Of a stretch of DNA of 64,000 bases, positions 49,256-56,627 are shown piece after piece. Positions within the stretch are counted from its first letter, which is position 1. Each line of letters opens with the position of its first letter. Under the pieces are notes generated by a model that ran no database searches, was not told the DNA's origin, and saw only the letters and a list, made by a program, of their open reading frames with translations. This stretch comes from Natronomonas halophila (GTDB lineage Archaea; Halobacteriota; Halobacteria; Halobacteriales; Haloarculaceae). The stretch lies in contig NZ_CP058334.1 in NCBI RefSeq assembly GCF_013391085.1, forward strand, positions 2,108,001 to 2,172,000, in the 5' to 3' direction. The position numbers and the translations under genes are program-made.

Positions 49256-49602
49256 CCGACCACCTCCCGTGCGAGCAGGACGGCGAGAAAGCCGAGCGCG
49301 TAGTTGGCGACGACGTTCAGCGCCGCCAGCCGCGGTGACAGCGCGACGGTTTCGGAGGCAAAGGTGCTGTAGGTGGTAAACGAGGAGAGAAAGCCCGTCG
49401 AAAGGAGGAGCCGCGCGCCGTCCGAAAGCCGCCCGCTCGCCGCAGTCTCGTAGACGACCACGCCGAGCAGGAACGCGCCGACGACGTTGACGGCGAGGGT
49501 GCCCCACGGGAACGCCTCGGGCAACGATACGCTGACGGCGTGCCGAGAGAGCGCGCCAGTGAAGCCGCCAGCCGCGACGAGGGCCGCGTTCCGGGGTCGC
49601 AT
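49243..49602 (-). CDS. crcB: Fluoride channel subunit CrcB/Fluc (first copy)
   Basis: 119 residues, four membrane helices. GGFTGALSRHAVSVSLP at the start, AVNVVGAFLLGVVVYETA, and GFLSSFTTYSTFASETVAL carry the phenylalanine-box region and the conserved Asn. Overlaps the second crcB by 13 bases and is translated first. The upstream 90 bases hold a TATATAAA box shared with the divergent pilin-like gene; I saw no fluoride riboswitch consensus. Confidence 0.92.
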   Translation of the reverse strand: MRPRNAALVAAGGFTGALSRHAVSVSLPEAFPWGTLAVNVVGAFLLGVVVYETAASGRLSDGARLLLSTGFLSSFTTYSTFASETVALSPRLAALNVVANYALGFLAVLLAREVVGWRS

Positions 49603-49664
49603 GAACTCGACTCCACGGGGCGGATACAGGGGTTTTGCGGTTCACCACTCGCCCGTGCCGTCCA

Positions 49665-49694
49665 TTTATATACGAACACGCGGCCACCGACCCC
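49665..49694 (+). promoter_or_regulatory. Promoter of pilin-like gene, shared 30-base block (copy B); bidirectional TATA
   Basis: TTTATA at 49665-49670 with 24 bases to the ATG at 49695. The core GAACACGCGGCCA (49673-49685) is identical to that at 21654-21666 at the same distance from the start. Read on the other strand the same AT-rich block (TATATAAATGG) may serve crcB, 70 bases away. Confidence 0.6.
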
Positions 49695-50144
49695 ATGCGT
49701 CACAGCGAAGGCTTCCGCGCGGACGAACGCGCAATCGAGGGGTTGCCCGTCCGACTCGTCATCGCGATGGTCGTCGGCGTCGCCAGCCTCTCGGTCATGA
49801 TGAGCATGCTCTCCGGAATCTCCGGCCTCGCGGTCACCGAACTCGACACGCAGCCGACGCCCGAGGTAGTCGCCCCCGGCAACGAGACGGTCGAGGTGCG
49901 GGTCGTCGACCCCGACGGCAATGGGGTGAGCGACGCCACCGTCGTCGCCCGTGGTGGGTCAGCGCGGCTGAATGGCGTCGAAACGGCGAAAACGGGGGAG
50001 AACGGCACTGCGGAACTCCAGTTGGCGCCTGACCTCGGCCCGAACCAGCGGGACGGCACTGTCGAATTCGACGTCAAGCCACCGGCTGGCAGTGAGTACG
50101 CCGACAAGCGGGAGAACACGGCGCTGCTGGTGGTGGAGGATTAG
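49695..50144 (+). CDS. Pilin-like secreted protein with beta-rich domain (DUF7382-like)
   Basis: 149 residues. A short N-terminal charged leader (RADERAIEGLP) precedes one hydrophobic helix (VRLVIAMVVGVASLSVMMSM, about 19-38), like haloarchaeal type IV pilins. The remainder has a carboxypeptidase-regulatory/Ig-like pattern (VEVRVVDPDGNGVSDATVVA; NGTAELQLAPDLGPNQ). It shares its promoter block with the pilus-like operon at 17-26 kb, so it may be a surface subunit of the same machine. I recall the family as DUF7382. Confidence 0.72.
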   Translation: MRHSEGFRADERAIEGLPVRLVIAMVVGVASLSVMMSMLSGISGLAVTELDTQPTPEVVAPGNETVEVRVVDPDGNGVSDATVVARGGSARLNGVETAKTGENGTAELQLAPDLGPNQRDGTVEFDVKPPAGSEYADKRENTALLVVED

Positions 50145-50887
50145 AGCTGCTCGTCCCAGTTAATCCAGGATTGCTCCCAACCCTTCCGGCGCTGGGCATC
50201 CCGTTGGGCGTGTTCGCGGTCCTCGCGGCGGGTCCGGTTCCGTTCGATAGTGTCGGCCTGCTCGCCCTCGACGAGCATCGGCTGGAAGGCGACGGTGCCG
50301 AACTCGGCGGTCGGCTCATCACCGTCGGCGTCGACGGCGACGAGTTCCTGTGCGCCGACGCCGAGCGGCATGACGAGATGTCCGTCGTCGGCGAGTTGGT
50401 CCAACAGTGCCTGGGGCGGGTTGGCGGCGGCGGCCTCCAGCAGAATCCGGTCGTAGGGCGCGTAATCCGGCAGGCCGCGGGCGCCGTCCCGGCAGTCGAC
50501 GAGGACGCCGGGATAGCCCGCGCTGGCGAGGTTCGAGCGGGCGTCGTAGACGAGACGACGCGTGATATCGATGGCGTGGACGGAGGCTTCGCCGACGATT
50601 TCGGCGATGACGGCGGCCGTGTAGCCGACGCCGGCACCGACGACGAGCACGTCGTGGTCCGGTTCGACGTCGAGGGCCTCCAGCAGCCGGCCGGCCGCGC
50701 TCGGCGAGAGGACACGGGTACCGAAGCGCTCGAAGGAGCGGTCGGCGTAGGCGGCCGATTCGTCGTCGACGAACGGCTCGCGGGGCACCTCCCGCATCGC
50801 GACGCTGACGTGCTCGGAGCTCACGACGGCCTTGGCCTCGTGTTCGAGGCTATCGACCATATCGTCCCGCAGCACGTCGGGGTCCAT
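50141..50887 (-). CDS. pcm: Protein-L-isoaspartate O-methyltransferase-like protein (copy 1)
   Basis: 248 residues from the ATG at 50887. PCMT fold: MREVPREPFV near residue 32, SPSAAGRLLEALDVEPDH, motif I altered to VVGAGVGYTAAVIAEIVG, then LEAAAANPPQALLDQLADDG and a C-terminal basic helix (ERNRTRREDREHAQRDAQRR). The canonical GxGxGY of motif I is present. Repairs L-isoaspartate in damaged proteins if active. Three methyltransferase genes stand in a row here. Confidence 0.82.
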   Translation of the reverse strand: MDPDVLRDDMVDSLEHEAKAVVSSEHVSVAMREVPREPFVDDESAAYADRSFERFGTRVLSPSAAGRLLEALDVEPDHDVLVVGAGVGYTAAVIAEIVGEASVHAIDITRRLVYDARSNLASAGYPGVLVDCRDGARGLPDYAPYDRILLEAAAANPPQALLDQLADDGHLVMPLGVGAQELVAVDADGDEPTAEFGTVAFQPMLVEGEQADTIERNRTRREDREHAQRDAQRRKGWEQSWINWDEQL

Positions 50888-50909
50888 ATCGACGCCTCGG
50901 TGCCGGAGC

Positions 50910-51824
50910 CTATTCAACTCCGCGCCCGACGGCCGCCGAGTAGGGACTCGATGGAACGGCCTCGATGTGGACGTCCCCGTAGCCGTCGGCGAGCCACGAC
51001 CGGACCGCCGCCGCGTCGTGGGCGCCGCCGCGGCCCGCGGCGAGGCGGTCGATATCCGCCAGCGCTGCGGCGTCGGTCACGCCCTGAAAGGCGTCGATAA
51101 AAACGGCCGCCGGGGCGGCGTCGCTGGCCACGGCGACGATGTTTCGGGCGTCCGCGGCGTCGTATCGCTGGAGGACGCCGATGCCGACGACGAGGTCACA
51201 CGGCGGGAGGGCGGCGTCGGTCGGGTCGCCCGCTTGCAGTTCCACCGACTCGCGGGAAAGCAACGGTTCGACGGCGTCGATACGCTCCGGCGTGTCGTAG
51301 AGCGTGACGGACCAGCCGCGGTCCGCGAACTCGACGGCCCGGGAGCCGCCGCCGTCGCCCAGTACGACGACGCGGTCACCGTCGGGGGCGGCGTGGACAG
51401 CCGTCGTCACTTCCGAACGGACGCGTGCTGTGTCGGCGGCGCGTTCGCGGCCGAGTTCGTTGCGGAGGGCGTCGGCGGGTTCGGGCGGGTCGGCGCCGGC
51501 CAGCGTCTCTGGGAGGGCGACCCAGCGGTCGAAGGCGTCGAGTTCGGCGGGCAGGCGGCCGATAGACCGGAGGTCGGTCTTCGTGAGAAAGCCGAGCAAA
51601 CGGTTGGTCGGTTCGTACTCGCCATCGACGTGGGCCAGAAATCCCTGCGCTTCGAGTGCAGCGACGAGTCGTTCGGCGGATTGGGGGTCGATGTCAGCCT
51701 CATCGGCGACGGTGTCGGCGGTTCCGGCGGTGGTCGCCAGCGCGTCGAGGGCGCCACAGCGGCGGGCGGCCCACAGCAGGGCGAGTTCGCGCCACTCGGC
51801 GGCCGCGCGGTCCTGTGTCGGCAC
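50910..51824 (-). CDS. SAM-dependent methyltransferase with N-terminal winged-helix domain
   Basis: 304 residues. The N-terminal 85 residues resemble the dimerisation/winged-helix domain of O-methyltransferases (LALLWAARRCGALDALATTA; LVAALEAQGFLAHVDGEYEP). The C-terminal Rossmann domain has a weak motif I (VVVLGDGGGSRAVEFADRGW) and FIDAFQGVTDAAALADID. It sits between the two PCMT paralogues with three-base and 22-base gaps, so is probably co-transcribed. Substrate unknown. Confidence 0.75.
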   Translation of the reverse strand: MPTQDRAAAEWRELALLWAARRCGALDALATTAGTADTVADEADIDPQSAERLVAALEAQGFLAHVDGEYEPTNRLLGFLTKTDLRSIGRLPAELDAFDRWVALPETLAGADPPEPADALRNELGRERAADTARVRSEVTTAVHAAPDGDRVVVLGDGGGSRAVEFADRGWSVTLYDTPERIDAVEPLLSRESVELQAGDPTDAALPPCDLVVGIGVLQRYDAADARNIVAVASDAAPAAVFIDAFQGVTDAAALADIDRLAAGRGGAHDAAAVRSWLADGYGDVHIEAVPSSPYSAAVGRGVE

Positions 51825-51827
51825 GGG

Positions 51828-52481
51828 TTAGTCCCCCTGCATTCGGACGAACCGGACGCCGCCGTGGTCCTCGCGGTCGAGGCCCGTCTCGGTCTTGGTC
51901 GCCTTGATGAGGCGCTGTTCGGCCGTGCCGATGGGGCCGACGAAGATGCCCCCCCCGCGCAACTGGTCGACGATTCCCTCGGGTATCTCGGCGGCCGCGC
52001 AGGTGAGATAGGCCGCATCGTAGGGCGCGTGTTCGGACCAGCCCTCGTGGCCGTCGCCGACGCGTATCTCGATGTCGTAGCCGAGTTCGGAGAGGGTTTC
52101 GCGAGCGTCCTCGGCCAACTCGTCGAGGTACTCGACGCTGTAGACGTTCTCATCGCCGACGATTTCGGCGGTGACGGCGGCGTGATAGCCACAGCCGGTG
52201 CCGATTTCGAGCACCTCGTCGCCGTCCTCCAGTTCCAGCAACTCGGACATGATGCCGACGATGTGGGGCGCCGAGACGGTCTGGTCCGACCCGATGGGAA
52301 GCGGGCGGTCGATGTAGGCGCGGTCGCGGCGCGCTTCGGGGACGAACTCGTGGCGGGGGACTGCTTTCAGCGCCTCGATGACCGTCTCGTCGTCGAGGCG
52401 GCCGGCCCCGACGAGTGCGTCGACCATTTTCTCCCGCTGTTCGTCGAAGTCGTCACCGTCGGGCGGGTCGGCGCGGAACAT
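51828..52481 (-). CDS. pcm: Protein-L-isoaspartate O-methyltransferase (copy 2)
   Basis: 217 residues from the ATG at 52481. A canonical PCMT: KAVPRHEFVPEARRDRAYID, the signature DQTVSAPHIVGIMSELLE, and motif I VLEIGTGCGYHAAVTAEIVG; the active-site region ends with IPEGIVDQLRGGGIFVGPIG. This copy is the closer to bona fide archaeal Pcm. Starts five bases from the downstream end of the HVO_0476-family gene and shares its transcription direction. Confidence 0.9.
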   Translation of the reverse strand: MFRADPPDGDDFDEQREKMVDALVGAGRLDDETVIEALKAVPRHEFVPEARRDRAYIDRPLPIGSDQTVSAPHIVGIMSELLELEDGDEVLEIGTGCGYHAAVTAEIVGDENVYSVEYLDELAEDARETLSELGYDIEIRVGDGHEGWSEHAPYDAAYLTCAAAEIPEGIVDQLRGGGIFVGPIGTAEQRLIKATKTETGLDREDHGGVRFVRMQGD

Positions 52482-52485
52482 GGGC

Positions 52486-53136
52486 CTACCAGCCGGACCA
52501 GGCCCGCTGGCGGGAGTTCTCGTTGCGGGCGTAGACCCGTTTGAGGTCCTTCGCGAAGGCATAATCGCCGTCGTGGTCGTAGCCCTCGCGGTCGTAGTTG
52601 GTCGCGTCCTCGCGGACGAGCAGGCGTTCGACGGTGAACTCCTCGTCGCCGTATTCGGTGGTCTCGCCGACGACGAACTTCTCGTCGCCCGGCACCTGAA
52701 TTTTCGTGCTGCGGCTCTCGTCGTGGCCCCCGTCCTTCGGGTGCAGCGTCAGGTTGACCTGAACGTTCCCCACGGCGCGGGTCCAGACGGTCTTGATGTC
52801 CTTGGCTTCGGCCTCGTCGGCCCGGGCGTCGGTGGTCAGTTCCATCGACGTGATGCGGGCCCGATAGAGGGCGGCGTCGGTCTCGACGAGCAGTTCGTCG
52901 CCGACTTCGAGTTCCTCCTCGGGTTCGAGTTCGATTTGGCCTTCCTCGCTTTCGCCGTCCTGCGAGACGATAACCCGGCGGTCGATGGTCGATTCCTCTT
53001 CGATAGTCGTCTTGTGAACGTGGCCGCACTCGCTGCATCGGACGGTCGCCTGACCACCCTGTTTAAGTACCTCGTGGGCCGTTTCGGCGCCCTGCGAACA
53101 GGACGGACAGCGGACCGCAACGCGTTGTTGACTCAT
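52486..53136 (-). CDS. HVO_0476 family zinc finger protein
   Basis: 216 residues. An N-terminal zinc ribbon (VRCPSCSQGAETAHE and VRCSECGHVHKT, cysteines near 10, 13, 34 and 37) is followed by an acidic domain with KPDxxx-like beta segments (DELLVETDAALYRARITSME; EKFVVGETTEYGDEEFTVER). Named after a Haloferax volcanii member; function not established. It directly precedes a pcm gene (four-base gap) as in other haloarchaea. Confidence 0.85.
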   Translation of the reverse strand: MSQQRVAVRCPSCSQGAETAHEVLKQGGQATVRCSECGHVHKTTIEEESTIDRRVIVSQDGESEEGQIELEPEEELEVGDELLVETDAALYRARITSMELTTDARADEAEAKDIKTVWTRAVGNVQVNLTLHPKDGGHDESRSTKIQVPGDEKFVVGETTEYGDEEFTVERLLVREDATNYDREGYDHDGDYAFAKDLKRVYARNENSRQRAWSGW

Positions 53137-53190
53137 TATACGACATTTCTCGCGGGAACGTATAAGCGCGTGGCTCCGACGGGCGGGGGC

Positions 53191-54291
53191 TCACTCGGGG
53201 TCGGCCGCCGCGCCGCCCGCAGTCCCCGAGTCCGGCCCGTGTTCGCCGTCCGGTTGGGATTTCTCGGTTTTCGCGCCGTCCGGGTCGCCGTCGTCCTCGC
53301 CTTCTTCGTCACCCTCGCTCGGTTTGGCCGCGACGAGGCCTCGGCCTTCGGTGAACTCGTAGGTCGCCCAGCGGCGAATCGAGCGGACGCCGCTCATCTT
53401 CCGGACGCGGATGCGTTTCATGAGCGTATCCTCGACGAGGCTATCGTCGAGGACGAGGTCGATGACACCGTCGGCGATGTAGCCGAGGTCGTGGGGGAAG
53501 TCGTCGCCGTTGCCGATGCGGCTGGCGCCGACGAAGACCGGAACGGTTCGGGCCTTGCAGACGCTCGCTCGGAGGTCCTTGACGAAGTCGTAGGCCTGAA
53601 CCGGCTGGACGAGCGAGCCGAACTCCGTCAGCGAGTCGATGACGACGACGCCCTCGTCGTCGTCCATCCCGTCGAGGCAGTTCTCCAGTCCGTTGAGGAC
53701 CGCCTGTGGGTTCGTCGGGTCCCGGACGGTGTCCGTCGAGGCCATCGCCACGTCGTGGAGGTGGTGGGTCCAGTCGCTCATCCCGCGGACCATTTCGTCG
53801 GCGTCGTCCAGCCGGTAGGTAAAGCAATCGAGAATGCGCAACTGGCCGGAATCGAGGTAGGGAAGGACGTTCCAGCCCAGCCCGATGAACTCCTGGACGA
53901 TGGCGACGGGCGTATCGAGGAACGCCACGATGACCGCGGGTTCCCCGCGCTGGAGCGCGCGCCATATCAACTCGCCGTGGAGGGCTTTGTCGCGGGTTCC
54001 CGGTTCGCCGGAGACGAGCACCAGCGAGTTGCGGGGAATCCCCTGTGGGAGACCGGCCCGGAGCGCTGAGACGCCGGGGTCGAACTGCCGAAACCCATGA
54101 TATTCGGTGAACACGCGGTCCTCGGTGGTCATCATCTCCCGACACGGGGACGAACAGAAGTGGTAGGTTTCGCCGTTCCGCTCGGCGGTCACCGGCGCTT
54201 CCGGAATCGGTAGCCGACAGTAATCACATCGCTCGTCGGGCGCATCGGCTCCCTCGTCGCGCTCGGCGGCTGGCGGCTCCTCGGGTTCCAT
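53191..54291 (-). CDS. HTR-like protein: N-terminal zinc knuckle plus RecA/RAD55-type domain with altered Walker A
   Basis: 366 residues. Cysteines 22, 25, 46 and 50 (CDYCRLPIP; HFCSSPCREM) form a YHS/TRASH-like zinc site. The following RecA/KaiC-like domain has a Walker A reading SGEPGTRDKAL (94-104), where GxGKT/S is expected, but a good Walker B (GVVVIDSLTEFGSLV). The C-terminal 50 residues are acidic and disordered. Called HTR-like in haloarchaea because of its place near transducer genes. Signalling or gene-regulation role is inferred, and ATP hydrolysis is doubtful. Confidence 0.8.
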   Translation of the reverse strand: MEPEEPPAAERDEGADAPDERCDYCRLPIPEAPVTAERNGETYHFCSSPCREMMTTEDRVFTEYHGFRQFDPGVSALRAGLPQGIPRNSLVLVSGEPGTRDKALHGELIWRALQRGEPAVIVAFLDTPVAIVQEFIGLGWNVLPYLDSGQLRILDCFTYRLDDADEMVRGMSDWTHHLHDVAMASTDTVRDPTNPQAVLNGLENCLDGMDDDEGVVVIDSLTEFGSLVQPVQAYDFVKDLRASVCKARTVPVFVGASRIGNGDDFPHDLGYIADGVIDLVLDDSLVEDTLMKRIRVRKMSGVRSIRRWATYEFTEGRGLVAAKPSEGDEEGEDDGDPDGAKTEKSQPDGEHGPDSGTAGGAAADPE

Positions 54292-54334
54292 ATGCCGCGC
54301 TATCGGGCCACACGATTAAAAGGGTCCTCCGCGC

Positions 54335-54802
54335 TTAGAGGCCTTCCAGCGAGCGCAGGCGTTGTTCGACCTCCGGCGGGGCGGCGCTGGGCCCGTCACG
54401 AACGCGGTGGTCCGGAACGAGAAGCGGCGCCGGGTTCTCCGAAAGCGCCGTCCGCACGAGTTGGATGTCCTCCGGTTCCTCGGGGTCCAGCGCCGGCGCC
54501 AGCGCCGCGAGTTTCTCGACGCCGACCTGCGACCCGTAGGGGACGCCGCGGACGGCCTCCAGAACCTCACGCTGGTCAGTAGCCATCGTCAGCGCCACGT
54601 TGACGTCGTTGAAATCGTCCTCCGACCTCTCCAGATACGCCTGAATCCGGTCGAGGAGTTCCAGTTCCTCCTCGGCGTCCTCGTCCGGCAGGTCCGGGAA
54701 CGATACCGACAGTACTCGACCGCTCGCATAGCCGACCTGAACGTAACACTCCAGATATTCGGACTCCCGAGCGTAGATGCCCGCCTCGGACTCGGTGCTC
54801 AT
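54335..54802 (-). CDS. MGMT (O6-alkylguanine alkyltransferase) family protein without the catalytic cysteine
   Basis: 155 residues. The C-terminal half follows the alkyltransferase fold: VLEAVRGVPYGSQVGVEKLA (79-98), LVRTALSENPAPLLVPDHRV (115-134), then a basic helix ending RLRSLEGL. At the active site the family PCHRV motif reads PDHRV, with Asp131 replacing the cysteine that accepts the alkyl group. It therefore cannot repair DNA by the normal suicide mechanism and may act like the alkyltransferase-like proteins, which bind lesions. Start at the ATG ending at 54802. Confidence 0.8.
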   Translation of the reverse strand: MSTESEAGIYARESEYLECYVQVGYASGRVLSVSFPDLPDEDAEEELELLDRIQAYLERSEDDFNDVNVALTMATDQREVLEAVRGVPYGSQVGVEKLAALAPALDPEEPEDIQLVRTALSENPAPLLVPDHRVRDGPSAAPPEVEQRLRSLEGL

Positions 54803-54854
54803 ACTCCCGACTGTCGGGGGTCTAGGGTTTGTAACTTGAGGTGTATGACCGCTT

Positions 54855-56627
54855 CTATTTAAAAGAATCCGAGCAGTCGGGCGTTTTTGAGAAGTATCGG
54901 TCCACGATTTTCTCCGCGGTCCGGGCGGCCAGCGCCTGCCCGGTATTGGTCGGATTCGGGCCGCCGACGCCGTTGGCCAGTGCCGAGTGGTCGGCGACGA
55001 AGAGGCGGTCGACGTCGTAGGCCTCGCAGGCGGTGTCGACGACCTTGCCCATCGCCATCGTCGAGTGGATGTGCAGGGCCGTCGCCGGCGAGTCCGAACG
55101 GTGGACGTGGTCGGCGCCGGCCTCCTTGAGGATGTCCGTGGCGATTTCGGCGAGTTCGTCGCGGCGCTTGACGTCGCCCTCGCTGGGGACGTAGTTGACC
55201 TGTGGGACGGGACCGTGTTCGTCCTCGAGGCCGGGGGCGACGCTGACGCCGTTGCGCTGGTGGGGGCGGTCGTCGGTGACGACGAGGATGGGCAGGGCCT
55301 GCCGATAGCGTGAGAGGAACTCCTTGAGGTCGGTGCCGGCGATGCGGCCCTGTGAGTCCCACGGGGCATCCGAGACGTCGTTAGTGAACGTAAAGCCGGA
55401 GGCGGAGGCGCCGAACCCGAGGACGGCGGCGATGCCGGGGCCCGAACCGGTGGTCTGGAGCATGCCGACGCCCGGGTAGTCGAAGCGGGCGGCGATGGTC
55501 TGTCCTTCCTGGGGGTCGACGGCGGGTTTGCCGACGCGCTCTTCGAGGACCTCCTCCTCCCAGAAGCCCATGACGTTGTCGCCGAAGTGAATGGTCATGC
55601 CCTTGCCGACCCAGCCGTTGTTCGGGAGGCCCGAGTTGAGCCACAGGCGCGGCGTTTCGATGGCGCCGGCGGCGAGAACGACGGCGTCAGCCGAAACCTG
55701 TCGGGTGTCGCCGGACCACGTATCGCGGAACTCGATGCCGGTGGCTTCCGGGTTGCCGCAGAGCGAGCGGTCCACGAGGACGTCCGTGGCGAAGGCGTTC
55801 GGCCGGACGGTGACGTTGCCCGTCTCCAGCGCGGGTGGGACGAAGCCGACGTTGGAGGCCTTCTTGGCCTTCTCCTCGAAGGGCGCGCCGCGGGGGACGG
55901 GGTTGCCGACGATTTCGTGGGCGGCGAGGGTGTGGCCCTCCACGGGGTCCTCGGGATTATCCGCGTCCGGATGTCGGAAGTTGCCGTCGTAGTCGTTGTC
56001 GACGTGGAGTTTCTCGTCGGGACGCATGAGCGCGTTGGGCTGTGGGCGGTAGCCAGCGGAATCGACGTTCTTGTCGTCGATGAGGTCCCAACCGGCCGAT
56101 TCGGCCCCCTGGAAGAACAGTTCCTCCTTGGCGGTGACGGGGGCGGGCTGGACGTCGAGCATCCCCTCGACCTCGCGGTAGTACGGCAGGAGGTCCTCGT
56201 AACTGATGTCGTTCGGCCAGTGGCCCTGTTCGTCGATTGCGGCCGGGTACGCGCGCGGATGATTACCCGTATAGAGGAGCGTCGTCCCGCCGACGCCGGC
56301 GGCCTGCAGGGTGGCGCCCGCGCCGGGGAACTTCCGGAACCAGTAGCCGCGCTCGTGGTCGGCCGGCCCGAACAGGAGCTTCTGGGTCATCTCCAGTTCG
56401 CGCGTGGTGAACTGCTCGTCGAGCAGGTCACCGGAGAGGTCGTCGATGCTGTCGGAGGCCTTCGCCTTGCCCGGTCCCTCGTGGGGGTTCGGCCAGTTCT
56501 CGTTGCCGTGGAAGGGGCCGGCTTCGAGGACGAGCACGTCGAGGCCCGCTTTCCCGAGTTTCCACGCCGCGACGGGGCCGTCCCCGCCGGCGCCGACGAT
56601 GACGACGTCGTATTCGTCTTGCACCAT
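54855..56627 (-). CDS. GMC family FAD-dependent oxidoreductase
   Basis: 590 residues. FAD-binding VVIVGAGGDGPVAAWKLGKA at the N-terminus, then LVLEAG, GVGGTTLLYTG and the C-terminal GMC end (LHIHSTMAMGKVVDT; NPTNTGQALAARTAEKIVDR). The catalytic histidine region (HIHS) and Asn are present. It has no signal peptide. ATG start at 56627 overlaps the stop of the Tat-signal-bearing subunit gene by one base. Probably a sugar or alcohol dehydrogenase whose small partner supplies export. No cytochrome c subunit is in the window. Confidence 0.9.
   Translation of the reverse strand: MVQDEYDVVIVGAGGDGPVAAWKLGKAGLDVLVLEAGPFHGNENWPNPHEGPGKAKASDSIDDLSGDLLDEQFTTRELEMTQKLLFGPADHERGYWFRKFPGAGATLQAAGVGGTTLLYTGNHPRAYPAAIDEQGHWPNDISYEDLLPYYREVEGMLDVQPAPVTAKEELFFQGAESAGWDLIDDKNVDSAGYRPQPNALMRPDEKLHVDNDYDGNFRHPDADNPEDPVEGHTLAAHEIVGNPVPRGAPFEEKAKKASNVGFVPPALETGNVTVRPNAFATDVLVDRSLCGNPEATGIEFRDTWSGDTRQVSADAVVLAAGAIETPRLWLNSGLPNNGWVGKGMTIHFGDNVMGFWEEEVLEERVGKPAVDPQEGQTIAARFDYPGVGMLQTTGSGPGIAAVLGFGASASGFTFTNDVSDAPWDSQGRIAGTDLKEFLSRYRQALPILVVTDDRPHQRNGVSVAPGLEDEHGPVPQVNYVPSEGDVKRRDELAEIATDILKEAGADHVHRSDSPATALHIHSTMAMGKVVDTACEAYDVDRLFVADHSALANGVGGPNPTNTGQALAARTAEKIVDRYFSKTPDCSDSFK

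Noticed and set aside
49603-49664. Possible fluoride riboswitch before crcB
   Set aside because: I did not see the conserved elements of the crcB RNA motif; a covariance search would be decisive.
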